NCBI GenBank assembly: GCA_963812195.1
Contig: CAWEUI010000005.1
Coordinates: 4,690 to 68,689 of the forward strand
From: ZC4RG30 sp963812195
GTDB lineage: Bacteria; Pseudomonadota; Gammaproteobacteria; Steroidobacterales; Steroidobacteraceae
DNA length: 64,000 nt
Reading direction: 5' to 3'
The notes under the pieces were generated by a model. That model saw only the letters and a program-made list of their open reading frames with translations. It did no database searches and was not told the origin of the DNA. Below are positions 26,502 through 39,272 of this stretch, piece after piece. The number at the start of each line of letters is the position of its first letter. Positions within the stretch are counted from its first letter, which is position 1. Position numbers and translations under genes: made by a program.

Positions 26502-27089
26502 ATGAAACGTCGGTATCGCACGCTTCCCCTGCTCGCTGCCGTCGCGTTCGCGGCGCAGCTTCCTGTCGCCATGGCCGCCCAGGGCGGTGGCGGTGGTGGT
26601 GGCGCTGGATCAGCCGGTGGCGCCGGCGGCATGAACAACTCGATGCGCATGCCACAGAGCCCGGCGGGCACCGTTGACCGCACGCGGGACAAGGACCGCC
26701 TGCGGGACCTGCAGCACCAGGCTGATCAGGACCGCGACCGCCTGAAGAGCCAGGATCGGCTGCACGACCAGGAGCGCGACCGCCTGAAGGATCAGCAGCA
26801 GCTGGTAACGAGGGAACGGGCGCGCCTGGAACAGCAGCAGCAACTGCTGCAGCGCGAACGCAGCGCGGCGGGTGCCGCCGGCAGTCGCGAGGCACGCGGC
26901 AAGACGATCAGCCAGGAGCAGAAGCGGCTGCAGGAGCGGCAGGAGTCGCTGGTGCGCGAACGCAACCAGTTGCAGGAGCGCGCGCAGCTGCTGGACCAGG
27001 AGCGGGCGCAGATCCAGGAGCGTCAGCAGCTTCTCGAGAAGCAGCAGCAGACGCTGCAGGAGCGCCAGCAGCTGGCCACCGGGCAGTAA
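26502..27089 (+). CDS. Secreted Gly-rich / coiled-coil Arg-Gln-rich protein
   Basis: 195 aa. A Sec signal peptide (MKRRYRTLPLLAAVAFAAQL) is followed by a glycine stretch (GGGGGGGAGSAGGAGG) and then about 130 residues of highly charged helix dominated by repeats such as DRDRLKSQDRLHDQERDRL, QERQESLVRERNQLQERAQL and LQERQQL. The heptad-like QxxL/ERxxL pattern predicts a long coiled coil. It may be a periplasmic stress or structural protein, but I recognise no family. A PmrA/QseB-like box precedes it. AAGAGGA precedes the ATG. Confidence 0.75.
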   Translation: MKRRYRTLPLLAAVAFAAQLPVAMAAQGGGGGGGAGSAGGAGGMNNSMRMPQSPAGTVDRTRDKDRLRDLQHQADQDRDRLKSQDRLHDQERDRLKDQQQLVTRERARLEQQQQLLQRERSAAGAAGSREARGKTISQEQKRLQERQESLVRERNQLQERAQLLDQERAQIQERQQLLEKQQQTLQERQQLATGQ

Positions 27090-27129
27090 GCCGGCGCAAA
27101 CGCGGAATACTTTTGGGGATTGCCAGAGC

Positions 27130-27205
27130 TGGCGTCCCCAAGGGGATTCGAACCCCTGTCGCCGCCGTGAAAGGGCAGTGTCCTGGGCCTCTAGACGATG
27201 GGGAC
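27130..27205 (-). tRNA. tRNA-Glu, anticodon TTC
   Basis: Reverse-strand cloverleaf: acceptor GTCCCCA with TGGGGAC, D arm TCGTCTAGAGGCCCAGGA, anticodon loop CTTTCAC (TTC), T arm CAGGG-GTTCGAAT-CCCCT, discriminator G and encoded CCA (27,130-27,132). Near-identical in the D arm to tRNA-Glu(CTC) at 19.4 kb, as usual for isoacceptors. Confidence 0.96.
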
Positions 27206-27218
27206 GTTCTGGAGGGGG

Positions 27219-27240
27219 CGGCATTCTAATCGGAATGCCG
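27219..27240. terminator. Hairpin between ankyrin operon and tRNA-Glu
   Basis: CGGCATTC-TAATCG-GAATGCCG: a perfect 8-bp stem with a 6-base loop, 13 bp after the end of the ankyrin gene (stop at 27,254). Its position suits termination of the DUF1592-DUF1552-ankyrin operon, but no U-tract follows, so it may only stabilise the mRNA end. A TAGAAT that could be the tRNA -10 lies in the loop region, which would make the element shared. Confidence 0.4.
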
Positions 27241-27253
27241 GCCGCCTTCCCAG

Positions 27254-28909
27254 CTATTGCTGCCGCTGCCGCTGTTGCGCCGGCGGCCCCTGTTTCGCGG
27301 GCGCAGCGGGCGCCTTCGATTGGGGCCCCTGCCCCCGATCCGGCTCGAAGGCCGTGCCGCGCTGGATCCGGCCCAGCGGCGGGCCCTTGTATTCCAGCGG
27401 CTGGCGGCCGGTCTTCGCGAGGATCAGCTTGCGCAGCAGGTCCATCGCGTCCTTCTGTGATCCGGCCTCGGGTTCGAGGAAGCCGCGCGGCTGACGGCCG
27501 GCGGCGTAATCGATGGGATGCAGCCCGCGGCTGTCGGCGAATTCCAGATCCGCGCCCTTGTCGGCCAGCAGTTGCATGGTCTTCACCCAGCCATGCTGGG
27601 CGGCGGCATGCAACGCGGTCTGGCCGGTGCGCTCCTGTGCGTGGTTCACGTCGGCGCCGGCCTCGATGATCAAGCGCGCGCACTCGGCGCCCTCCTCATC
27701 GGTCTTGTAACGCCCGCGCGTGGGATTGGCGCCGTGGCCCATGCCGGCCGCGGCCATCAGCGGCGTGACACCCTGATCGGTGGGGAAGTCGTAGTCGGCC
27801 TTGTACTTCAGCAGCAGTTTCACGGCCGCGATGTCGCCGCCCTTGGCCGCGCGCAGCAGCGGCGTCGCCCCGGTGGACAGCACCGTGTCGCCGCCACGGT
27901 CGAAGATGTAGTTGCGGTACGGCGGACGCAGCGTCAGCGGAATGTCCGGGTCCGCGCCCTTCTGCAGCAGATGCTCGGCCACCTGCAAGCCGCTGGTGAA
28001 ATCCTCGCTCGGCAGGTCCGGCCGGCCGCCCACCGGCAGGGTGTTCATGTCGATGGCCACGTACAGCGGCGTCTGGCCGTACAGGTCCCAGCGGTTCACG
28101 TCGGCGCCGTGGTCGATCAGGAACATCGCGAAATCGAAGTGCAGGTTCATCAGGGCCACGACCAGCGGCGTGGTCTGGTCCGGATCGGCCAGGTTGATGT
28201 CCGCGCCGCCGGCCAGCAGTTCCTTCGCGCAGGGTGTGCAGCCCTCGCGCGCCGCGTACAGCAGCGGCGTGAGGCCGCCGCGGTTCATGCCCTTGGGTCG
28301 CGGCTCGGAGGTGATGCGCCTGGCCCACTCGCGGATCTTGCCGCGCGCGTTCACGTCGGCCCCGGACTTGATCAGCAGACGGATCATCTCCGGATGCTTC
28401 TCGGCGGCGGCCCACATCAGCGCGCTCTGGTCGGACCAGCCCTCGCGTGCGTTGACGTTCGCACCGGCCTTGAGCAACTCCCTGGCGGCCTCGACCTTGC
28501 CGGAGCGCGCCACCACCATCAACGCGGTCTGGCCTTCCGGATTCTTCGCCTCCACATCGGCGCCGCCCTGCAGCAGCAGCCGGATGGCCTCGGCATTGCC
28601 GGTGGTCGCGGCTTCGGCCAGTGGCTTGGAGCCGAAATTGTTCTGCACGTTCGGGTCCGCGCCGGCCGCCAGCAACGCCTTGATCAGCCGCAGGTCGGCG
28701 TAGTGCGCCGCATAGTGCAGCGGCGTGGTGCCGTCCGGCTCGTGCGCGCGCGCATCGGCGCCCTCGGACAGCGCATACAGCGCGGTTTCGGGGTCCTGCG
28801 CCTGCAGCGCCTTGAACAGCTGCTGGTTGGCCGCATCGCTCCCCGCCGCAACGGCCAGCGCCGGGGCGAGCAATGCCAGCCACAGGTATCTGCGCATGGG
28901 GGCCGTCAC
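27254..28909 (-). CDS. Secreted ankyrin-repeat protein 1
   Basis: 551 aa with a signal peptide (MRRYLWLALLAPALAVAAGS) and about eleven ankyrin repeats, e.g. GTTPLHYAAHYADLRLIKAL, GQTALMVVARSGKVEAAREL and GVTPLMAAAGMGHG. One repeat carries a CxxC (REGCTPCAKELL). The tail is Pro/Gln-rich. The GTG start at 28,909 overlaps the DUF1552 stop as GTGA; ATG 28,897 is the alternative. As third gene of the DUF1592-DUF1552 operon it is likely a periplasmic scaffold or partner. A paralogue with the same repeat order and the CxxC is at 49.9-51.4 kb. Confidence 0.88.
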   Translation of the reverse strand: MTAPMRRYLWLALLAPALAVAAGSDAANQQLFKALQAQDPETALYALSEGADARAHEPDGTTPLHYAAHYADLRLIKALLAAGADPNVQNNFGSKPLAEAATTGNAEAIRLLLQGGADVEAKNPEGQTALMVVARSGKVEAARELLKAGANVNAREGWSDQSALMWAAAEKHPEMIRLLIKSGADVNARGKIREWARRITSEPRPKGMNRGGLTPLLYAAREGCTPCAKELLAGGADINLADPDQTTPLVVALMNLHFDFAMFLIDHGADVNRWDLYGQTPLYVAIDMNTLPVGGRPDLPSEDFTSGLQVAEHLLQKGADPDIPLTLRPPYRNYIFDRGGDTVLSTGATPLLRAAKGGDIAAVKLLLKYKADYDFPTDQGVTPLMAAAGMGHGANPTRGRYKTDEEGAECARLIIEAGADVNHAQERTGQTALHAAAQHGWVKTMQLLADKGADLEFADSRGLHPIDYAAGRQPRGFLEPEAGSQKDAMDLLRKLILAKTGRQPLEYKGPPLGRIQRGTAFEPDRGQGPQSKAPAAPAKQGPPAQQRQRQQ

Positions 28910-30217
28910 ATCTCGGCGAAGGTGCCGGTGCTGTCACCGACCTTTTCGACCGGCACGCCGCCGCGCTCCAGCAACGTCAGCAGCAGGTTGGCGTGCGGCG
29001 TGTCCTGCGGATAGTGCAGGTGCTGGCCGCCCTTGATCCTGCCGTTGCCGCGGCCGAACACGGCCGAGGGCAGCGGATCGTTGTTGTGCTTGTCGCTGTT
29101 GGACATGTTGCTGCCGTACAGGATGATGGAGTGATCCAGCAGCGTGCCATCGCCGTCGGGCGTGGCGCGCAGCCGGTCGATGAAGGTGCTGAACACCTGC
29201 GTGTGGAAGGCCTGCACCTTGGCCAGACGTTCCATCTTCTGCGGGTTCTCCTGGTGGTGCGACAGCGGGTGGAACGCTTCGGAGATGCCCAGGTTGTTGT
29301 AGGTGCGCATGCTGACCTCGCGGGCCATCATGAACGAGGCCACGCGCGTCAGGTTGGCCTGCCAGGCCAGCGCGATCTGCTCGAACTGCAGTTTCAGGTG
29401 TTCCTCGAAGGAAGCCGGCACCCCCATCGGCGCATCCGGCAGCTGCACGCCGCCCATGCCCTCGGTCTGCACCTTCTGGATGCGGCGCTCGATCTCGCGC
29501 ACCGAGTCCAGGTAGTCGTCCACCACCGCGCGATCGCGCGCGTCCAGGCGCCTGGCCAGGTCCGCCGCGTCCGCGGTCACGGCGTCCAGGATGCTGCCGT
29601 TCTCGCTGGTGATGGCCGCGCGCTCGGCGGAGGTATCGCCCTGGCCGAACAGGCGGTAGAAGATCTTGCGCGGGTTGTACTCCATCGGCAGCGGTTGCGT
29701 GGGCGAGCGGAAGGACACGGTGTAGCCGTAGCTGCAGCCGTAGCCCGGATCGCACACCGCGCCGACCTCGGTGGCCAGTTCCAGCGACGGCAGCGCGGTG
29801 TCCGCACCCAGTGCCCGGGCCGCCATCTGGTCCACCGTGGTGGCCGCATGCGGATCATGCGTGCGCGGTGGGCTTCACGCACCCCAGCCAGGTGCCGGCG
29901 ATGATGGCGTGCGGCGTATTGCTCTCCCCGCCCTTGTTGCGCAGGCCGGTGACGACGGTCATCACGTCCTGATGCTTTTTGGCCGGTTCCAGGATGCGCG
30001 GCAGATCGAAGTCCGTGCCGACCTTCTCCGGCTGCCAGTACTTCTGCACCGCGCCGTGCGGGAAGTACACGAACCCCATGCGCACCTTCGGTGCGGCTGC
30101 CGTATTGGCCAGCGCGGTGGCGGCCGGAATCATGGCGTCGAGCAGCGGCAGCGCGATCGCGGCGCCGGCGCCGCGCAGCACGGTGCGGCGGTTCAGGTGT
30201 TTCCTGGTGATGAACAT
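28906..30217 (-). CDS. DUF1552 protein, Tat-exported, frameshifted
   Basis: The N-terminus MFITRKHLNRRTVLRGAG is a Tat signal; then VRMGFVYFPHGAVQKYWQP, RILEPAKKHQDVMTVVTGL and AIIAGTWLGCVKPTAH are typical of DUF1552. Near 29,855-29,865 the frame shifts and the rest (VDQMAARALGADTALPSLEL, CDPGYGCSYGYTVSF, DYLDSVREIERRIQKVQ, LGISEAFHPLSHHQENP, ILYGSNMSNSDKHNNDPLP) completes the protein. The family is often encoded next to DUF1592 cytochrome-like proteins; its chemistry is unknown. It starts 12 bp after the DUF1592 stop. Confidence 0.9.
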
Positions 30218-30229
30218 CGCTGTGTTCCC

Positions 30230-32642
30230 CTACTGGATGAGCGCCGCCTGGCGGGTGTCGGGAGTCTTCGTGTCGACCGGAATCCGCTGCATGCGGAATG
30301 GCGCGCTGCGCACGATGCCGTCCAGCAGCGTGGCGAAGCGGTAGTTGTCCCTGGCGCCGGCTTCGACAATGGCGCGGATGGTCGGCATGTCCTGCCACTC
30401 GATCGGCCGGCCCACCGCATAGGTCATCAGCTTGATCACCAGGGTCTGCACGAACTGGTCGGGGTTTCTCATCAGCGCCTTGCGCAGGTCCACCGGCCCG
30501 CTCACCCGGGTGCCATCGGGCAGCACGCCGGAGGCATCGATGCGCGTGCCGGCCTGCCGGTCCTTGTCGCGCCAGCGGCCCACGCCGTCGAAGTTCTCCA
30601 GCGACAGCCCCAGCGGATCGAGCACGCCGTGGCAGGCGAAGCAGCTCTTGCTGCTGCGATGCAGGGCCATCTGCTCACGCATGGTGAGGATCTTGTCGCC
30701 GGGGATCGGATCCTTCAGCGACTTCACGTTCGGCGGCGGCGGCGTGGGCGGCGTGCCGGTGATGTTGTCCAGGATCCACTCACCGCGCAGCACCGGCGCG
30801 GTGCGGTTCGGATACGAGGACACCATCAGCACCGCGGCCTTGCCCAGCAGGCCGAAGCGGTTCGGATCCTTCAGCGTCACGCGGCGGAAGCTCGAGCCCT
30901 TCACGTCGTTGATGCCGTAGTGCACCGCCAGGCGCTCGTCCAGGTAGGTGTAGTCGCCGTTCATCAGGTCCAGCACGCTGGCATTGCCGCGGAACACGGC
31001 ATCGACGAACTGGCGGATCTCCTCGCGGAAATCCTCGCGCAGGTCCCCATCCAGGTCGCGGTGATTGGCCGCGTACGGAAACACCAGCGGATCCGGCTCG
31101 ATGTCCTTGAGCTTGGCCAGGCCCAGCCACTGGAATGCGAAATCCGTGGCCAGCGCGCGGGCGCGCGGATCGGCCAGCATGCGCCGCACCTGCTGGCTCA
31201 GCACCGCGTCCTCATGCAGATGGCCCGCGGCGGCCACCTGCAGCAGTTCGTCGTCCGGCAGGCTGCTCCACAGGAAGAAGGACAGGCGGGAAGCCAGCTG
31301 CAGATCCGACAGCGCGTAGGTGTCGCCGGGCCTGCCCTCGCCGGCCGGCGGTGCCTCGGCGCGAAACAGGAAATCCGGGCTGGCCAGGATGCGCGTGATC
31401 AAGCCGCGCACGCCCTCATCGAAGCTCCTGCCCGCGCGCTCGCGGGTGTAGGCCTGCAGCAGGTTGTCCACCTCACCGTCGCGCAGCGGCCGGCGGAAAG
31501 CGCGCCGCGCGATGCTGCCGGCGATCCGGCGCGCGCAGGGCAACTCCTCGGCCGCGCTGGCGGGATAACAGGTGAAGATGCGCTGGCGGCTGGCGGTTTC
31601 ACTGACGCCATCGGTCTTGAACGGCCCGCGGATCTCGAAACTGTTGACCTTCAGCACGCGATCCTCGCCGCCGCCCGGCACCAGCAGTTGCAGGCGCGAA
31701 TCGGATTCGGCGTAGCTGCGCGCGCGGAAGGTCACCGCCACGCGATGCTGCCCGGCACTGGCATGGAAGCGGATGTTCTTCAGGCGCCGGTTGATGGCGT
31801 CCACCGGCGCGTCGCCATGCTGGTCGATGGATTTCTGGTCGTCCTCACCGCCCAGCGTGGTCTCGTAGATCACCTCGTCGTCGACCAGCGCGATCAGGTG
31901 GTTCTGGAACTCCATGCCCTCGACCCACAGCGCGCGCGCCATGTCGTTGATGTTCAGTTCGTACTCGCCGTCGGCCGGGAAGATATGCTCCACCGCGAAG
32001 CCGCCGCGCGTGCCGAACGGCAGGCCTTCCACGTGATTGTGCTGCGGGCCCGGCTGCGGATTGGTATACGGCGCGCCCACCGGCCGCTGTGCGGGGTTGC
32101 CCACCGCGGCCACCGCGACATTGCGCGCCGCGGCCAGGTACTGGTCGAGGAAGGTCGGCGAGACCTGCAGCACCTTGGCGGTGTTGTCGAAGCCGTCGGA
32201 CAGATCATCCTCCGGCAGCAGCGAGGTCGGGTCGAAATCCAGACCGAACAGATCGCGCACCGCGTAGGTGTACTCGCGGCGGTTCAGCCGATGCAGCGGC
32301 ACGTAGCCGACGTGGGGCTTGCCGGCCGCATTGGTATCGATGCGGCCTTCCATCCAGTGCACGAAGGACTCCAGCTGCGCGTTGCCCGGGCGCTTCTCGC
32401 CGGGCGGCGGCATCAGGCCGCCACGCAGGCGTTTGACCACCTTCTCCCAGGTCTGCGTGTCGGCGGCCACCGCGGCGTTGTCATGCGCCCATGGCGTCCA
32501 GCGCCATCTCGCCCGCCCAGTCGGTGGTGTTGTGGCACTTGACGCAGTAATCGTCGAGCATCGCCCAATGGGCATCCGGGAGCGGCGCCGCCTGCGCGCC
32601 ACCGGCCAGCAATCCCAGCATCACCCATGCCGTCGCCCGCAT
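30230..32642 (-). CDS. DUF1592/DUF1588/DUF1585 multidomain protein with two CxxCH motifs, one frameshift
   Basis: A ~803-aa exported protein. The start at ATG 32,642 gives a signal peptide (MRATAWVMLGLLAGGAQA) and then DDYCVKCHNTTDWAGEM, a c-type heme motif. One extra base near 32,491 breaks the frame; the rest reads cleanly: GGLMPPPGEKRPG, LHRLNRREYTYAVRDLFGLD (DUF1587), IAGSIARRAFRRPL (DUF1595), LASRLSFFLWSSLPDDELL (DUF1592), DRFG-type NRFGLLGKAAVLMVSSYPNR (DUF1588) and SCFACHGVLDPLGLSLENFD (DUF1585) with the second CxxCH. This architecture is common in Planctomycetes, Verrucomicrobia and Myxococcota and is presumed a periplasmic redox enzyme. First gene of the operon. Confidence 0.92.
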
Positions 32643-32741
32643 CAGTCCCCCGACGGTTCTGGCCGGCCCCGCTGGCCAGCCCCGTTGGCTGCCGATTCTA
32701 GGTTGTCCGGGATGTGAAGTGATCGGTTAGAGTCGCGATCC

Positions 32742-33678
32742 ATGAGAATTCGCACATCGCGGCGAGGGTTCCTGGGTTCGTTATCCGCAGCTGCCCTGCT
32801 GCCGAGTGGCCTCATGGCCGGCTTGCCGCGCGCCGCCGCGGCGGCCGCTGGCGGTCTGTCGGCCCAGCCGCTGGCCGACGGCTTGCTCTGGATCCGCGGC
32901 GCGGGCGCCAACCTGCTGGCGCTGCGCGATGCCAACGCACTGGTGTTCGTCGATCGGCGGCCTGGAAGCCCACGCCGAACAGGTGGTGCGACTGGCGCAG
33001 CGCGAGCTGGGCAGCGCCGGCGCCCATACGCTGATCAACACGCACTGGCACCACGAGCACGTCGGGCTCAACGCCCGTTTCGGCAAGGCCGGCGCGAAGA
33101 TCATCGCGCACGAGTGGACGCGCCTGTGGTTGTCCACCGAGGTGCGCTACGAACCGGACGATCCGCCCATCCTGCCGCTGCCGCAGTACGCGCGCCCCAA
33201 CCAGACCACCTGGACCGAAGGTTCACTCCAGGCCGGCCAGCAGACGCTGAGCTACGGCTATCTCTCGCAGGCGCACACCGATGGCGACCTGTACGTGAAG
33301 CTCATGCCGGCCAATGTGCTGGTCACCGGCGGCGTGGTCTACGGCAACGGCTGGCCCACGGCGGACTGGGTGACCGGCGGCTCGATCAACGGCACGGTGA
33401 GTGGCTATCGCACGCTGCTGGGCCTGTGCGATGAGTCCACGCGCGTGCTCACCGCCTACGGCGAGCGGCTGTACACCCGGGCGGACCTGCAGGCCGAGCT
33501 GGACATCCTGGGCAAGCTCAGCGGCGAGCTGGGCCGCATGATGCGCGCCGGCTTCGGCCCCGGGGACATGCTGGCCGCCGAGCCCGCGAAGGACTATGCA
33601 GCCAGGCTCGGCGACCCCACCCACTTCCTGGTGGAATCCTTCAAGGGCATGTGGCCGCGGATGGCGCCGGACGCCTGA
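32742..33678 (+). CDS. Tat-exported metallo-beta-lactamase-fold hydrolase, one frameshift
   Basis: Tat signal TSRRGFLGSLSAAALLPSG, then ADGLLWIRGAGANLLALRDANALVFVD. At about 32,957 one extra base shifts the frame; the remainder is GLEAHAEQVVRLAQREL, LINTHWHHEHVGLNARFG, LSQAHTDGDLYVKLMPANVLVTGGVVYGNG and a helical C-terminus. The metal motif is HWHHEH, where the usual HxHxDH Asp is Glu. The second-site His is seen in SQAHTDGDL. Family: MBL-fold exported proteins such as those near quinoprotein systems. Divergent from the DUF1592 operon with 100 bp between starts. Confidence 0.85.
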
Positions 33679-33971
33679 AATAGCGGCAGGTCCGCCGACA
33701 CGGCGCTGTTGCGGGCATTTCCCGTCGCCCTCGCCACGGCGCGACGCGGCGACACCGGATCGGGAGACGTGACGCAGGTCCATGCCGCCTGCGCGCAAAT
33801 ACAGGGTGAAATGCGAACTTGCGCACGGCGGCGGAGGTCGCTGCCCAACACCATAGCGACAACACAAGCAGCAGGTCCCCCTGCGCGGGGTACATACCTC
33901 GGGAGTAGCGCTGACAGAAGAAGGGGGCAGCAGAATTCGTCACGGAGGACGTCGGTGCGGACAACCCGACT

Positions 33972-37810
<3,839 letters not shown>

Positions 37811-37921
37811 GCCCGACCCGGCACCGCGAGCACCGCCAACCCGGCGAGCATCACCTCGCCGATACCCGAAGCCAATCCTGTCGCGCGTTTCATGTTTCTT
37901 CGGGCGACGATGGAGTAATTT

Positions 37922-37997
<76 letters not shown>

Positions 37998-38014
37998 ACT
38001 GCGGGAGGTGCGCG

Positions 38015-38043
38015 ACGTTACGCGGCGCCCGGAAGGCTGTCAA
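38015..38043 (-). promoter_or_regulatory. Promoter of tRNA-Ala(GGC)
   Basis: On the minus strand a consensus TTGACA (38,043-38,038) is followed by a 17-bp GC-rich spacer and TAACGT (38,020-38,015). Transcription would begin about 8-10 bp before the tRNA 5' end at 37,997. The perfect -35 box and optimal spacing support it; the -10 is weak. Confidence 0.6.
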
Positions 38044-38147
38044 GGAACTGTCCCGGTTGCGAGGTGGCGCCCGTCGTACTATTGCGTAATGGACCATTGC
38101 AGCGCGCCCTCCCCCTTCCTGCCGGGCGCGCGAACCAAGGAGGCAGC

Positions 38148-39272
38148 ATGAACAACCCCCTGCGCGAAATCCGCGAACTCGGCCAGCGCATCTGGATCGA
38201 CGACATCCACCGCGGCATGTTGACCAGTGGCGAGCTGCGTGCACTGATCCAGAACGACGGGATCAGTGGCCTGACCTCCAACCCGTCCATCTTCGAGAAG
38301 GCCATTGTCGGCAGCAAGGACTATGCCGAGGCGCTGGCCAGCTCGGCGGGTATGGCGCCGCAACAACGCTTCGAGCTGCTGGCCGTGCAGGACCTGCAGG
38401 GCGCCGCCGACCTGCTGCTGTCCGAGTTCCGTGGCAGCCAGGGGCGCGACGGCTTCGTCAGCCTGGAGGTGGCGCCCGAACTCGCCCACGACGCCGCAGC
38501 CACCGTGAAGGAGGCCCTGCGCTTGCGCGAGCAACTCGCCCGCGACAACGTGATGATCAAGGTGCCCGCCACGGACGAAGGGGTGCAGGCCTTCGAACAG
38601 CTCATCACCCAGGGCGTGAACGTGAATGTCACGCTGCTGTTCAGTGTCAGGCGCTACGAGCAGATTGCAGCCGCCCACCAGCGGGCCTTGCTGCAGCGGC
38701 TGGAGGCCGGCCAGCCGGTCAATGCCATCGCCTCGGTGGCCAGCTTCTTCCTCAGCCGCATCGACACCCTGGTGGACAAGCGCCTGGATGCCCTGCCGGC
38801 AGGCGCCGTCCGGGACCAGACCCGTCCCCTGCGCGGGGAGACCGCCTTGGCACTGGCCGCGCTGGCCCTGGACGGCTGGCGGCAGCGCATGGCCAGCCCG
38901 CCCTGGGAGCGGCTGAAGGCGGCCGGTGCGCAGCCGCAGCGGCTGCTGTGGGCTTCCACATCGACCAAGGACCCCGCCTATTCGGACGTGAAGTACGTGG
39001 AGGCGCTGATTGCCCCGGACACGGTCAATACCCTGCCCCGGGCCACGCTGGACGCCTACCGCGATCACGGCAGCCCGGCGCTGCGCCTGGGCACGGGCGA
39101 CCCGGCCGATGTCCGCCAGCGGCTGGCCGGGCTCGCTGCCGCCGGCATCGACCTGAACGAGGTGGCGCAAGAGCTGGAGGTCGATGGCCTGGCCAAGTTC
39201 GCCGACGCCTACGGCGCGCTGCTGGACGCGCTCGGACAGCACGCCCGCGGCAGCCGGACCGCACATGCCTGA
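38148..39272 (+). CDS. tal: Transaldolase
   Basis: A 374-aa transaldolase of the longer class found in Actinobacteria and some proteobacteria. It interconverts sedoheptulose-7-P and glyceraldehyde-3-P with erythrose-4-P and fructose-6-P. Motifs: IWIDDIHRGMLTSGELRALI, GISGLTSNPSIFEKAI, FVSLEVAPELAHD, NVMIKVPATDEGVQAFE with the Schiff-base Lys, GVNVNVTLLFSVRRYE and ASVASFFLSRIDTLVDKRL. A strong AAGGAGG lies 4 nt before the ATG. The gene overlaps ackA by eight bases (ATGCCTGA). Confidence 0.95.
   Translation: MNNPLREIRELGQRIWIDDIHRGMLTSGELRALIQNDGISGLTSNPSIFEKAIVGSKDYAEALASSAGMAPQQRFELLAVQDLQGAADLLLSEFRGSQGRDGFVSLEVAPELAHDAAATVKEALRLREQLARDNVMIKVPATDEGVQAFEQLITQGVNVNVTLLFSVRRYEQIAAAHQRALLQRLEAGQPVNAIASVASFFLSRIDTLVDKRLDALPAGAVRDQTRPLRGETALALAALALDGWRQRMASPPWERLKAAGAQPQRLLWASTSTKDPAYSDVKYVEALIAPDTVNTLPRATLDAYRDHGSPALRLGTGDPADVRQRLAGLAAAGIDLNEVAQELEVDGLAKFADAYGALLDALGQHARGSRTAHA

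Noticed and set aside
29771..32542. A 923-codon open frame opposite DUF1592/DUF1552
   Set aside because: Antisense shadow with no recognisable domain; the minus strand carries the family motifs and signal peptides.
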